Shown: positions 49,658-59,423, counted from the first letter of the stretch. The stretch is DNA of 64,000 bases from an uncultured Roseibium sp. (GCF_947496995.1 NZ_CANMFD010000003.1:620001-684000), one strand, 5' to 3'. Made by a program: numbers and translations. Notes: generated from the sequence alone by a model not told the origin.

Positions 49658-51487
49658 TCAAGCCTGATCGAGCTCTTCCAGTTCGTCGATGATGCGCTCG
49701 ATCACCGAAAGTCCCTTTTTCCAGAAGTCGGGATCCGTGGCATCGAGACCGAAAGGTGCGAGCAGCTCCGAATGGTGCTTGGTGCCTCCGGCTTTCAGAA
49801 GGTCGAAATACTTCTCCTGAAATCCAGCTTCGGCCTCTTCGTAAACCGCATAAAGCGAGTTCACCAGGCAGTCGCCGAACGCATAGGCATAGACGTAGAA
49901 CGGTGAATGGATGAAATGCGGGATATAGGTCCAGAACGACTCGTAGCCTTCGTTCAGCCGGATCGCCGGTCCGAGGCTTTCACCCTGGACGGACAGCCAT
50001 AGCTCACCGATCTTGTCGGCGGTCAACTCGCCGTTGCGCCGTTCCGTGTGGACCTTGCGCTCGAACGTGTAGAAGGCGATCTGCCGCACGACGGTGTTGA
50101 TCATGTCCTCGGCCTTGGAGGCCAGCATGATCTTGCGGGTCTGCGGATTGTCCGCCTTGGCCAAAAGGGATTTGAACGTCAGCATTTCACCGAAGACGCT
50201 CGCGGTCTCCGCCAGCGTCAGAGGTGTCGGTGCCATCAGCGGTCCGTTGGGCCCGGCCAGAACCTGGTGCACGCCGTGGCCAAGCTCGTGCGCCAGCGTC
50301 ATCACATCGCGCACCTTGCCCTGGTAGTTGAGCAGCACGTAGGGATGCACACTCGGAACCGTCGGATGGGCGAAGGCTCCCGGCGCCTTGCCGGAGCGGG
50401 CCGGAGCATCGATCCAGCCCTTGTCGAAGAAGCGCCCCGCGATTTCGGCCATGTCGGGCGAGAAAGTGCTGTAGGCCGACAGCACCGTTTCCCTGGCCTC
50501 GTCCCAGGGAATGACCCGCGTGTCCGCATCGGGAAGCGGCGCATTGCGGTCCCAGGTGTTGAGCTGGTCCATGCCGAGCCATTTGGCCTTCAGCTTGTAA
50601 TAACGGTGCGACAGGCGCGGATAGGCATCCCGGACGGCGCCGACCATGGCATCCACCACCTCCCGCTCCACGCGGTTCGCCAGATGGCGGCTGTCGGCGA
50701 CGTCGGAAAAATTCCGCCAGCGGTCGGAGATCTCCTTGTCCTTGGCAAGCGTATTGGTGATGAGCGTGAAGGTCCTGAGGTTTTCCTTGAAGGTCGTCGT
50801 CAGAGCCTGCGACGCAAGCTGGCGCTTTTCCGGTGCCGGATCGACAAGCAGGTTGAGCGTCTGCTCGATGGCCAGCTCCTCGCCGTCGACATCGAACTTC
50901 AGCGACGCCATGGTCTCGTCGAAGAGACGGTTCCAGGCGCCGGCTCCGGTGACCGATTTTTCGTGGAAAAGCTGCTCGACCCGGTCTTCAAGCTGATAGG
51001 GCTTACCCTTGCGCAGATCCTCGATCCACGGAAGGTAATGGCCAAGATGCGGATCCTGGAGGGCGGCTTCCATCACCGCGTCATCGATCTTGTTGAGTTC
51101 CAGCGTGAAAAACAGGAGATGGGAACTGGCGGTGGTGATCTGCTCCTGCACATCGCCGTAGAATTTCTGCGACGCAGGATCGATGGTGTTTTCCGCGTAG
51201 ACCAGCCCTGCGAAGGAGACCAGCCGTCCCATCAGATCTTCCAGTTCCTCATAGGCCCGGATCGCGACGACGAGCGCCGCCACGTTGTCCCGCGCCATTT
51301 CGGCAAGGCGGCCCTTGTAGGAGGTTTCGAAGGTTTTCGACCGGTCAAGGCTCTCTTTCAGGTCCGCGATCACTTCCGGAGCATCCAGAGCCGGATAGAG
51401 ATCCGTCAGATCCCATTCGGGCAGAGGCCCGAGATCGGCGGACGAAGAAGACTGAGGCGCAAAAACGGGGTGCGGCATCTTCGGCAT
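49658..51487 (-). CDS. pepF: Oligoendopeptidase F (M3B family)
   Basis: 609 residues, with GGAGTAAGA upstream of ATG 51487. The zinc-binding motif LAHELGHGVHQVLAG (HExxH) is near residue 400, and the third ligand glutamate is expected in SVFGEMLTFKSLL. The M3B N-terminal helical domain contains LMGRLVSFAGLVYAENT. It cleaves short peptides (about 7-17 residues) in the cytoplasm. It is divergent from a sigma-54 response regulator with a 188-bp gap. Confidence 0.93.
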   Translation of the reverse strand: MPKMPHPVFAPQSSSSADLGPLPEWDLTDLYPALDAPEVIADLKESLDRSKTFETSYKGRLAEMARDNVAALVVAIRAYEELEDLMGRLVSFAGLVYAENTIDPASQKFYGDVQEQITTASSHLLFFTLELNKIDDAVMEAALQDPHLGHYLPWIEDLRKGKPYQLEDRVEQLFHEKSVTGAGAWNRLFDETMASLKFDVDGEELAIEQTLNLLVDPAPEKRQLASQALTTTFKENLRTFTLITNTLAKDKEISDRWRNFSDVADSRHLANRVEREVVDAMVGAVRDAYPRLSHRYYKLKAKWLGMDQLNTWDRNAPLPDADTRVIPWDEARETVLSAYSTFSPDMAEIAGRFFDKGWIDAPARSGKAPGAFAHPTVPSVHPYVLLNYQGKVRDVMTLAHELGHGVHQVLAGPNGPLMAPTPLTLAETASVFGEMLTFKSLLAKADNPQTRKIMLASKAEDMINTVVRQIAFYTFERKVHTERRNGELTADKIGELWLSVQGESLGPAIRLNEGYESFWTYIPHFIHSPFYVYAYAFGDCLVNSLYAVYEEAEAGFQEKYFDLLKAGGTKHHSELLAPFGLDATDPDFWKKGLSVIERIIDELEELDQA

Positions 51488-51675
51488 TTCTTACTCCGGT
51501 AAACGGTCGCCTTTGGAAGGCCTGGGTATTTCAGCTACAGAATTAGTAGGCCGGGCCGACGCCGCGCCGCAATCGCAAATGCCAAACTTTTTTGCCGCGT
51601 CTTGGACGATTTGTTTACCCAATTGCGACCAGAATGGTTCGAAACGAGACAAATCGGGACGGGTCTGGCCGGCAA

Positions 51676-53232
51676 ATGCAAGCAATCAGCGGTAAAATTC
51701 TTATTGTAGACGATGATCCGATCCAGCGGAGATTGCTGCAGGAAGCCGTTGTCAAATTCGGCTACCGGTTCAAGACAGCGGAAAACGGCGCGGAAGCCGT
51801 GCGCATCATGACGGGGCCGGAAGCCAGCGAAATCGACCTGATCATCCTCGACATGGTCATGCCGGAGCTCGACGGCCTGGGTGTCCTGCAGCGCCTGCGC
51901 GGCGACAGGATCGCCACGCCGGTCATCGTCCAGACGGCCCACGGCGGCATCGACACCGTCGTCAGCGTGATGAATGCCGGTGCCCAGGACTTTGCCGTCA
52001 AGCCGGTTGCGCCGGAGCGGCTCAACGTATCGATCCGGAACCTGCTGAAGACCTCGGCACTCGAGGACGAGATCACCCGCTTTCGCAAGCAGGCCTCCGG
52101 CACGCTGACCTTCGCGGACATCATCACCCATTCCCCGGCCATGGAACGCGTGATCAATCTCGGCAAACGCGCCGCCGCCTCCAATATCCCCATCCTCATT
52201 GAAGGGGAGAGCGGTGTCGGCAAGGAGATGATCGCCAGCGCCATCCAGGGCTCCAGCGACCGGAAATCCAAACCTCTGGTGACAGTGAATTGCGGCGCCA
52301 TCCCGGAAAATCTCGTCGAATCGATTCTGTTCGGCCACGAGAAGGGCGCTTTCACCGGCGCCGTCGACAAACATGTCGGCAAGTTCCAGGAAGCCCATGG
52401 CGGCACACTCTTCCTCGACGAGGTCGGCGAACTGCCGCAGGAAGTTCAGGTCAAGCTGCTGCGCGCCATTCAGGAAGGCGAGATCGATCCGATCGGTGCC
52501 CGGCGTCCGGTCAAGGTGGACTTCCGGCTGATTTCCGCGACCAACCGGCGCCTGATCGACCAGGTCAAGGACGGCGCTTTCCGCGAGGATCTTTATTACC
52601 GTCTCAACGTCTTTCCGATCTGGATACCGCCGCTGCGCGACCGGCGTGAGGACATTCCCGCCCTGACGCGGCACTTCCTGGCAAGGTTCGCCGCGGAAGA
52701 ACGCAAGCCCCAGGTGGCCGGAGTGAGTTCCGAGACGTTCGACATGCTTCAGGCCTATCACTGGCCGGGCAACATCCGGCAGCTGGAAAATGCCGTTTTC
52801 CGGGCCGTCGTCCTGTGTGACGGCGCCGAACTGACGGTGCATGATTTCCCGCAGGTCGCAGCGGCCGTCGATCAGCCGCCGGCTCTTTCCGCAGCGCCTG
52901 CCGGTCTCCCGGGCGAAACCAGAGCGCCCGATCCCGCTGCCGTTGCTTCGCCGCCCGTCACAGCAAGACCGCTGGACCCTGCCCCGCAGCCTCCCGCACC
53001 CCGGTCCGGTTTTGAACAGGCAGCCCCTTTCGGGTTCATGCGCAATCTCGACCCGGAAGGCCATGTGCGCAAACTTGCCGATATCGAGGAAGAGCTGATT
53101 CGCGCCGCGATCAATCACTACTCGGGCCGCATGACGGAAGTCGCCAGGCGCCTTGGCATCGGCCGCTCGACGCTTTATCGCAAGCTGAAGGAATACGGTC
53201 TGGAGGAAGGCGGCGAGGAAAACGCTGCCTGA
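51676..53232 (+). CDS. Sigma-54-dependent response regulator (NtrC family)
   Basis: 518 residues from ATG 51676. Receiver domain (about 1-125): ILIVDDDPIQRR and the phospho-aspartate in LIILDMVMPELDG. AAA+ domain (about 150-385): Walker A EGESGVGKEMIA, GAFTGA loop in HEKGAFTGAVDKHVGKF, Walker B GGTLFLDEVGEL. A Pro/Ala-rich linker of about 75 residues (residues 390-465) precedes a Fis-type helix-turn-helix (MTEVARRLGIGRSTLYRKL). It activates RpoN promoters when phosphorylated. No sensor kinase is adjacent, so its signal is unknown. Confidence 0.92.
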   Translation: MQAISGKILIVDDDPIQRRLLQEAVVKFGYRFKTAENGAEAVRIMTGPEASEIDLIILDMVMPELDGLGVLQRLRGDRIATPVIVQTAHGGIDTVVSVMNAGAQDFAVKPVAPERLNVSIRNLLKTSALEDEITRFRKQASGTLTFADIITHSPAMERVINLGKRAAASNIPILIEGESGVGKEMIASAIQGSSDRKSKPLVTVNCGAIPENLVESILFGHEKGAFTGAVDKHVGKFQEAHGGTLFLDEVGELPQEVQVKLLRAIQEGEIDPIGARRPVKVDFRLISATNRRLIDQVKDGAFREDLYYRLNVFPIWIPPLRDRREDIPALTRHFLARFAAEERKPQVAGVSSETFDMLQAYHWPGNIRQLENAVFRAVVLCDGAELTVHDFPQVAAAVDQPPALSAAPAGLPGETRAPDPAAVASPPVTARPLDPAPQPPAPRSGFEQAAPFGFMRNLDPEGHVRKLADIEEELIRAAINHYSGRMTEVARRLGIGRSTLYRKLKEYGLEEGGEENAA

Positions 53233-53515
53233 AACCGGTTGAAGAGCAACCGGGCACCCGGACCCTGCCTTGCAGGAGGGCTCCCCGGAATGCCCTGAAG
53301 CTGTCGCCAGACTGTATCCTCGGCCGCTTGAGCAAAATTCGGACGATTTTTTGACGCATTCTGCCGATATGCAGATCTGCGGAGGGCCTTTTATCTAATT
53401 TCCTGTTGCGCCGTTGCAATTCCGCAACGATTATCGCGCTAATGAAATTAGGGTAAAAACTTCTTAACTTGCTGCGGCTAATGTGGAGCTCCTGCTGGGG
53501 AGCACGGGATGGGTG

Positions 53516-55330
53516 ATGCCATCAAAAACGGCGAGACAGATTTTGCGTAAACGGTTGTTTGATTTCAACGCCGTCAACTGGCTGAAGAACGCGGCTAAGG
53601 CGGCTGGCGCGCTGGCAGTTGTGTGTGCTTTCCTCACGGGTGCCGCGCAGGCGGAAACCCGTACGCTGAAGCTTTACAACACGCATACCAAAGAGCGTGT
53701 TTCGATCACCTTCAAGAAAAACGGTCGTTACCTGCCCGAAGGTCTGCGCGAGGCCAACCGCTTCCTGCGCGACTGGCGGCGCAACGAGATCATCAAGATG
53801 GACCCGGAGCTTCTGGATCTGGTCTGGGAGGTCTATCAGAGCGTTCGCGCCCGCGAGCCCATCAACGTCGTCTCCAGCTACCGGTCTCCGGCAACCAACA
53901 ACATGCTGCGCAAGCGGTCTTCCGGCGTTGCGAAAAACAGCCAGCACACGCTCGGCAAGGCGATGGACTTCTATATTCCCGGCGTCAATCTCGCCACGCT
54001 GCGGGCAACCGGACTGCGCAAGGAAGTGGGCGGTGTCGGTTATTATCCCCGTTCCGGGTCACCTTTCGTCCACATGGACACGGGCACGATCCGCCACTGG
54101 CCGCGCATGAGCCGCTCGCAGCTCGCCAAGGTCTTCCCCGATGGCAAGACCCTGCATATTCCCTCCGACGGCAAGCCGATGAGCGGTTACAAGGTCGCTC
54201 TTGCCGAATCGCGATCCGGTGGACGCAGCTCCTCGCGGCCGACAATCGTCGCCTCGAACGACCGGCCCGCCTCCAACAGCCGTCCCGCCAGCACCCGGGA
54301 CCAGAGCCTGACCAAGCCCGGCACGCCGATCCCGGTGGCTGCTGCCAACAACGACAAGCCCGCCGGTGGCGGAAACCTGTTCGCGAGCCTGTTCGGCGGC
54401 AACAACCGTGGTGAGCAGAACCAGCGCCCTGGCGCGGTCGGCAACACGCCGCCCGCAGCTTTGACCGCGGAAGCTTCGCCGGTTCTTAAAAATCCGCCGA
54501 TCCCGACCCGCAAGGTGCTGGAGAGCGAACCGGCAACACCCGCTCCGCAAGAGCAGCCGATCATCGTTGCCAGTGCCGAACCGGTCCTGCAGCAGGCGAC
54601 TGCGCCCGCGTCGCCCGTGCCACCGGCTCCGGTACCGGCAGCCCCCGCCCCGAACACACTCGACGCGCAAAGGTTTACGCTGGCATCCGGCCAGCCGCCG
54701 GCATCGACGAAAGACGTGATCGATACGCGGTTTCAGGTTGCCCGTGCCCCGGTTCAAAAACCCAGCACCGGCCTGAGCAACGCGGCCAGGGCAGCGGCTG
54801 AAACGCTCGGCCTTTCCGAAACCGTTCCCGCCTCCGATCCGGTGGCGGCGATTGCCGCGGCAACCGGAACTGTTCCGTCTCCCTCGCCTGCCCCGCGTCC
54901 TGAAACCACCCTCGCCTATGCCTCCGCAAGCGCAGTGCCTCAGAGCCTGAGCCGCTCGCTGCGGCCTTCCGCAAGCGTACCGCAGCAAAAGTCCGTAAGC
55001 CGGGCCGGGCCGGCAACGCCCGCGGCAGCCGCACGCAAGCTGCCGTCTGTTTCCGGGCGCATCCCCAGGGATCAGATCATCGACCCGCTCGCCGGATTTG
55101 CCAGCCTTCCGGACAAGTCCGCAGCGACCCTGCTGTCGGGTGCCGGCACCACCCGCAATCGTACCTTTGCGGGGCTGAGCCACCCCAACCAGCGCAAGCT
55201 TGAAAATGTCATGATGCCGGGCAACCGCTTCGTGGCCGCAAGCTTTGAGCGCGATCCCTATGCCGGTCTGCGCACCGACCGGTTCGAGGGCCCTGCCATC
55301 GTGGTTCTGCCTGTCCGCTTCGCACGCTGA
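53516..55330 (+). CDS. DUF882 (M15-like) periplasmic peptidoglycan endopeptidase with long tail
   Basis: About 604 residues from ATG 53516; a GTG at 53483 is possible. A signal peptide ends near FLTGAAQAETRTL. The catalytic domain (about 50-215) shows VVSSYRSPATNNMLR, SQHTLGKAMDFYIPG and SPFVHMDTGTIRHWP, the H-D-H zinc set of the DUF882/MepK-type enzymes that cleave peptidoglycan cross-links. About 380 residues of Pro/Ala/Ser-rich low-complexity sequence follow, ending with a short conserved-looking C-terminus FEGPAIVVLPVRFAR. The tail may localise the enzyme in the envelope. Confidence 0.85.
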   Translation: MPSKTARQILRKRLFDFNAVNWLKNAAKAAGALAVVCAFLTGAAQAETRTLKLYNTHTKERVSITFKKNGRYLPEGLREANRFLRDWRRNEIIKMDPELLDLVWEVYQSVRAREPINVVSSYRSPATNNMLRKRSSGVAKNSQHTLGKAMDFYIPGVNLATLRATGLRKEVGGVGYYPRSGSPFVHMDTGTIRHWPRMSRSQLAKVFPDGKTLHIPSDGKPMSGYKVALAESRSGGRSSSRPTIVASNDRPASNSRPASTRDQSLTKPGTPIPVAAANNDKPAGGGNLFASLFGGNNRGEQNQRPGAVGNTPPAALTAEASPVLKNPPIPTRKVLESEPATPAPQEQPIIVASAEPVLQQATAPASPVPPAPVPAAPAPNTLDAQRFTLASGQPPASTKDVIDTRFQVARAPVQKPSTGLSNAARAAAETLGLSETVPASDPVAAIAAATGTVPSPSPAPRPETTLAYASASAVPQSLSRSLRPSASVPQQKSVSRAGPATPAAAARKLPSVSGRIPRDQIIDPLAGFASLPDKSAATLLSGAGTTRNRTFAGLSHPNQRKLENVMMPGNRFVAASFERDPYAGLRTDRFEGPAIVVLPVRFAR

Positions 55331-55350
55331 CATCTGCCTGAAACGAACAA

Positions 55351-55380
55351 AAAAAGAGCGGCCGTTGTGCCGCTCTTTTT
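55351..55380. terminator. Bidirectional intrinsic terminator between the DUF882 gene and gapR
   Basis: GAGCGGC-CGTTGT-GCCGCTC, five A before and five T after. It serves two convergent genes. Confidence 0.9.
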
Positions 55381-55402
55381 CGTCTGTTCACTGTTGAGCA
55401 AA

Positions 55403-55669
55403 TCAGCCTTCGGACGGCGCCTGGGCAGCCATGCCGAGCGCATGCATGTAAAGATCCAGAACCGCTTCTTCTTCTTCACGCTCGTGCGGCTGCTTTTTGC
55501 GCAGCGACACGACCTTGCGCAGGATCTTCACGTCGTAACCGTTGCCCTTTGCCTCGGCGTAGACGTCCTTGATGTCATCTGAAATGACCTTCTTTTCTTC
55601 TTCAAGGCGCTCAATGCGTTCCACGAATGCCCGCAGCTGATCGGCTGCCACTCCACCCGGATCGGACAT
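55403..55669 (-). CDS. gapR: GapR-family (DUF2312) nucleoid-associated protein
   Basis: 88 residues. [40 protein letters not shown] and RKVVSLRKK followed by [14 protein letters not shown] match the DUF2312/GapR family. Caulobacter GapR encircles overtwisted AT-rich DNA ahead of replication forks and helps topoisomerases. ATG 55669 gives the normal length. Gene count per genome is one or more in Hyphomicrobiales, so it may not be the only copy. Confidence 0.9.
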   Translation of the reverse strand: MSDPGGVAADQLRAFVERIERLEEEKKVISDDIKDVYAEAKGNGYDVKILRKVVSLRKKQPHEREEEEAVLDLYMHALGMAAQAPSEG

Positions 55670-55844
55670 GAATTCAGTTCTCCTTTAGTCGTCTTCTCGG
55701 TTTGTTGAAATTGATGGTCCGGTTCGGTTGCGAATCCCGGACCGTTCTGAAATCCGCCCGTGCCGTGCCAGACTTGGGCAAGGCCGTCAAGCAATGCCGG
55801 TGCAAAACCCTGATTGCCCTTGGTCCGCCATCCGGGTCCACACC

Positions 55845-56147
55845 CTAGTGCTGAGGTTTGTTTTTTTCGAACGCCGCCTTCTGGTCCGCCGAGGCTTCCG
55901 CCTGATACTTCGCCTTCCAGTCGTCATAGGGCATACCATAAACGATCTGGCGCGCCTCGGCCTTGTCCATATCCAGACCCTTTTCCCCCGCTGCGTCCTG
56001 GTACCAGTTGGACAGGCAGTTCCGGCAGAAGCCGGCCAGGTTCATCATGTCGATGTTCTGCACATCCGTGCGGCTGCGCAGGTGCTCTACCAGGCGCCTG
56101 AACACCGCCGCTTCCAATTCCACTCTGGTTTGCTCGTCCATACTCAT
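55845..56147 (-). CDS. DUF1244 family protein
   Basis: 100 residues from ATG 56147, with GGGAG upstream. AVFRRLVEHLRSRTDVQNID and LAGFCRNCLSNWYQDAA, then ARQIVYGMPYDDWKAKYQ are the DUF1244 core, with a conserved CRNC pair that may bind a metal or form a disulfide. Function is unknown. It lies 32 bp downstream of the N-formylglutamate amidohydrolase gene on the same strand, so it is probably in that operon. Confidence 0.87.
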   Translation of the reverse strand: MSMDEQTRVELEAAVFRRLVEHLRSRTDVQNIDMMNLAGFCRNCLSNWYQDAAGEKGLDMDKAEARQIVYGMPYDDWKAKYQAEASADQKAAFEKNKPQH

Positions 56148-56179
56148 GAACTCCCTTTGCCGTAACAGGCTGTGTGCAC

Positions 56180-56989
56180 TTACTCGGTGTCGCAGCGTGA
56201 TTTGAAATACCGGGTTTGCCGGCAGTCCGGCAACCGGGCGATATCTCTCAGGACAGGCTCCAGACGGTCCGCCCACTCCTCTGCGCCGGCCGCGTCTGCG
56301 ATGAGGTCTTGACGCAGTTCGAGCAACGCCTGAGACAGTCCACGGAGCGTGGCGTGCTGGTACATTGTGTCGTTTTTGAGAGCGCCGTCATAGGGCTCGT
56401 TGTCTCCGACGATCAACCCGTCCTGTGCTCGCAGCCCCTCCAGCAGCGGCACAACGGCCCGCGGATCGCTGTCCCAGAGAACCGTGACATGCCAGGGCCG
56501 CGGCACGCCGCGCCACACGGGCGTGAAACTGTGGATGGAGAAGATCACCGGCGGCGCGGCCCTTTCCAGCATCGCATCGAGTGTGCGGGCAATCAGCTGG
56601 TGATAGGGGCGATGAAATCTTTCGATGCGGCGGGACCGTTCTTCCGCATCCACCTTTGCGTTGCCGGGCACGACGGCTCCATCGGACAGGCGCATGATCA
56701 GCGTCGGATCGTCAGCACCACGATTCGGATCGATCAGCAGGCGGGAGAAAGTCGTCAGGCAGGCAGGCGCGCCAAGACGCCTGGCCAGTTCGAGCGTGAC
56801 GGCCCGCGCACCGATGTCGTAACCGATATGACGTTCGAACTGTTCGGGCGGAACACCAAGGTTCCCGTAGCCCGGCGGCACCGCGTTGCTCGCATGATCG
56901 CACAGGAGCAGGATACCCGAACCGAAGTCGCCATCGATATATTCCGTCGGCTGAAAGGCCTCTTCGGCCACGGCTGCTGGTTTTGTCAT
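56180..56989 (-). CDS. N-formylglutamate amidohydrolase (first copy)
   Basis: 269 residues. ILLLCDHASNAVPPGYGNLG, HIGYDIGARAVTLELARRLG and SIHSFTPVWRGVPRPWHV are the FGase family pattern, with probable metal-ligand histidine and aspartate residues. It would release formate and glutamate from N-formylglutamate, the end of one histidine-degradation route, or hydrolyse another N-formyl compound. A second, longer and clearly different member lies at 61517. No other hut gene is in the window. Confidence 0.88.
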   Translation of the reverse strand: MTKPAAVAEEAFQPTEYIDGDFGSGILLLCDHASNAVPPGYGNLGVPPEQFERHIGYDIGARAVTLELARRLGAPACLTTFSRLLIDPNRGADDPTLIMRLSDGAVVPGNAKVDAEERSRRIERFHRPYHQLIARTLDAMLERAAPPVIFSIHSFTPVWRGVPRPWHVTVLWDSDPRAVVPLLEGLRAQDGLIVGDNEPYDGALKNDTMYQHATLRGLSQALLELRQDLIADAAGAEEWADRLEPVLRDIARLPDCRQTRYFKSRCDTE

Positions 56990-57400
56990 TTCACGCTTCG
57001 TGGAAGGTCATCGGACATGCGAAGGTACAGGCCGACAGGTTTACGGCAAACCGGCCCGGGAACCAAGCCGCATCAGGCAGAATCTCATCGCCGATTCGCA
57101 GCGCGCGATTGTCGGTCCGGCCTGACTTTGAACGTTGGATTTACAGGCAATTTTGCCAATGGACGACCAACCTGTATAAGGTTTATCGACGGCTAAATTC
57201 TCACATGGAAGGTCCGGTCATGTTACCGCCCCATTTCTGGCCTCATAGAGGGAGACCGCGCCTCGGGGCAGAAGTGAGTGTGCGGTTTCCAGTGTCAAGA
57301 TTGGGCGAAAGCGCTCCTGATCCTGTTAACGACGTTGACAAGCACTCCTCGTCAACGCAAAAAGCGAATGTCTGTAAAGCAGCAAAGTGAACGACTGCAT
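56990..57400. other. Divergent intergenic region
   Basis: 411 bp between a minus-strand and a plus-strand gene. A 62-codon open frame at 57205-57390 lacks a ribosome-binding site and any family resemblance. No hairpin, terminator or operator stands out. Promoters for both flanking genes must be here. Confidence 0.4.
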
Positions 57401-57889
57401 ATGTTTGAGGTTGGGGAACGGAACCAGGATGGGTCTCGGGCACGTATAGGCGCGCCCCTGAAAACTGTCTGTGCCGCTTTTCTTGCCCTGCTGTTTCTTC
57501 CGGCAACCAGCGACGAAGCGAAGGCTGACCTGCGGCTCTGCAACAAGACCGACAGTCAGGTTGGCGTGGCCATCGGTTACAAGGACAAGACCGACTGGGT
57601 CACCGAAGGATGGTGGAATCTTTCCTCCAATTCCTGTGAAACGCTGGTACCGGGTGCATTGGTTTCACGATACTATTACATTTACGCAGTTGATTATGAC
57701 CAATTCGGTGAATGGGGAGGCCGGGCGTTCATGTGCACCCGGGAAAAGGAATTCACCATTCGTGGGATTGAAGACTGTGTGGCCCGCGGCTTTGAGCGGA
57801 CAGGCTTTTTTGAAATCGACACGGGCGAACAGAGCAGCTGGACAGTTCAGCTGACCGAACCCGTGCAACAGGGAACAGGTGGGCGATGA
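57401..57889 (+). CDS. DUF1036 secreted protein
   Basis: 162 residues from ATG 57401; ATG 57368 would extend it by 11 residues. A signal peptide with core AAFLALLFLPATS ends near EAKA-D. The mature part LRLCNKTDSQVGVAIGYKDK, GWWNLSSNSCETLVPG and RYYYIYAVD is the DUF1036 domain, cysteine-containing and periplasmic. Its function is unknown. The stop overlaps the pyk start by 4 bp (ATGA), coupling an exported protein to a glycolytic enzyme. Confidence 0.85.
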   Translation: MFEVGERNQDGSRARIGAPLKTVCAAFLALLFLPATSDEAKADLRLCNKTDSQVGVAIGYKDKTDWVTEGWWNLSSNSCETLVPGALVSRYYYIYAVDYDQFGEWGGRAFMCTREKEFTIRGIEDCVARGFERTGFFEIDTGEQSSWTVQLTEPVQQGTGGR

Positions 57890-59322
57890 GGCGTAACCGG
57901 CGAGTCAAAATTCTGGCAACTCTCGGACCCTCTTCCTCAGAACAAGACATCATTGAAAAACTGTACCGCGCCGGCGCTGATGTGTTCCGCATCAACATGA
58001 GCCATACAGATCATGATCGTCTGAAGATGCTTGTCGAACGCATCCGTTCTGTCGAGGAAAAAGTAGGACGGCCGATCGGTATTCTGGCCGACCTCCAGGG
58101 ACCGAAACTACGGGTTGGAACCTTCGCGAAGGGTCCGGTCACGCTCGAGAACGGCGCATCCTTCACTCTGGATGCCGACACGTCCGGCGGCGATATCAAT
58201 CGGGTCCATCTTCCCCATCCGGAAATCCTGCAGGCCCTGGAACCGGGTCACCGGCTGTTGCTGGATGACGGCAAGATACAGCTCAAGGTCGTCAAGGCCA
58301 ACGCCACCAGCGCCGTCACCGAAGTGATCGTCGGCGGCAAGCTGTCCGACCGCAAGGGCGTCAGTGTCCCCGATTCCGAAATCGCCACCAGCGCAATGAC
58401 GGAAAAGGATCACCGCGACCTGATCGCGGCCCTCGATCAGAATGTCGACTGGGTCGCCCTGTCCTTCGTGCAGCGCCCGGACGATCTTGCCGAAGTGCGC
58501 AAGATCACCCGCGGCCGCGCAGGCGTTCTCGCCAAGATCGAAAAGCCCCAGGCCATCGGCCGCCTGGACGAAATCATCGAGCTCTCCGACGCCATCATGG
58601 TGGCCCGTGGTGACCTCGGCGTTGAAATGCCCCTGGAGCAGGTCCCCGGCCTGCAGAAGCGCATCACCCGCGCCTGCCGCCGTGCCGGCAAGCCCGTGGT
58701 CGTGGCAACCCAGATGCTCGAATCCATGATTACCTCGCCGGTGCCCACCCGTGCGGAGGTCTCCGATGTGGCGACCGCCGTGTTCGAGGGCGCCGACGCG
58801 GTGATGCTGTCCGCCGAATCCGCTGCCGGCGATTTTCCCATCGAAGCCGTATCCACGATGGACAGTATCGCCAACGAGGTGGAGCAGGACGCAAATTACC
58901 AGAACATCATCTATGCACAGCGCACCGAGCCGGAAGCTACCGGGGCGGATGCGATTTCCGCAGCGGCCCGGCAGATCGCCGAAACGCTCAACCTGGCCGC
59001 CGTTGTCTGCTATACCACCTCGGGTGCCACAGGCCTTCGCGCATCCCGCGAGCGGCCTGCCTGCCCGGTGATCGTGCTCTCCCCCGTTCTGGCAACCGCC
59101 CGCCGCCTGTCCCTCGCCTGGGGCCTTCACTGTGTCGTCAGTGAGGATGCCGCCAACGAAGAGGACATGATCGACCGCGCCTGCCGTATCTCCTATCTGG
59201 AAGAATACGCCAAGCCGGGACAGCGGATCATCGTCACCGCCGGCGTTCCCTTCGGCACCCCGGGTTCCACCAACATGTTGCGCATCGCCTTTGTCGGCAG
59301 TGACGGACAGGGCGGAATTTGA
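57886..59322 (+). CDS. pyk: Pyruvate kinase
   Basis: 478 residues. KILATLGPSSS, ADLQGPKLRVG, LAKIEKPQAIGRLDEII and MVARGDLGVEMPLEQV are the K+/Mg2+ and PEP-binding signatures. The A, B and C domains are complete, and the C-domain ends with GVPFGTPGSTNMLRI. It converts PEP + ADP to pyruvate + ATP. In this window the DhaKLM system also consumes PEP, so the two compete for it. Translationally coupled to the DUF1036 gene. A strong terminator follows. Confidence 0.96.
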   Translation: MRRNRRVKILATLGPSSSEQDIIEKLYRAGADVFRINMSHTDHDRLKMLVERIRSVEEKVGRPIGILADLQGPKLRVGTFAKGPVTLENGASFTLDADTSGGDINRVHLPHPEILQALEPGHRLLLDDGKIQLKVVKANATSAVTEVIVGGKLSDRKGVSVPDSEIATSAMTEKDHRDLIAALDQNVDWVALSFVQRPDDLAEVRKITRGRAGVLAKIEKPQAIGRLDEIIELSDAIMVARGDLGVEMPLEQVPGLQKRITRACRRAGKPVVVATQMLESMITSPVPTRAEVSDVATAVFEGADAVMLSAESAAGDFPIEAVSTMDSIANEVEQDANYQNIIYAQRTEPEATGADAISAAARQIAETLNLAAVVCYTTSGATGLRASRERPACPVIVLSPVLATARRLSLAWGLHCVVSEDAANEEDMIDRACRISYLEEYAKPGQRIIVTAGVPFGTPGSTNMLRIAFVGSDGQGGI

Positions 59323-59342
59323 GAACGCTGTTCGATTGAATG

Positions 59343-59371
59343 AAAAAGGCGGCTCATCGAGCCGCCTTTTT
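59343..59371. terminator. Bidirectional intrinsic terminator after pyk
   Basis: GGCGGCT-CATCG-AGCCGCC, flanked by five A and five T. It separates pyk from a convergent TPR gene. Confidence 0.9.
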
Positions 59372-59423
59372 CATATCTGATATGCTGTGGTTTTGCGGAG
59401 AGCTCTCCAGCGGCTTCGGCGTC

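Noticed and set aside
57205..57390. 62-codon open frame between the FGase and DUF1036 genes
   Set aside because: No ribosome-binding site, no family resemblance and skewed composition; treated as chance.
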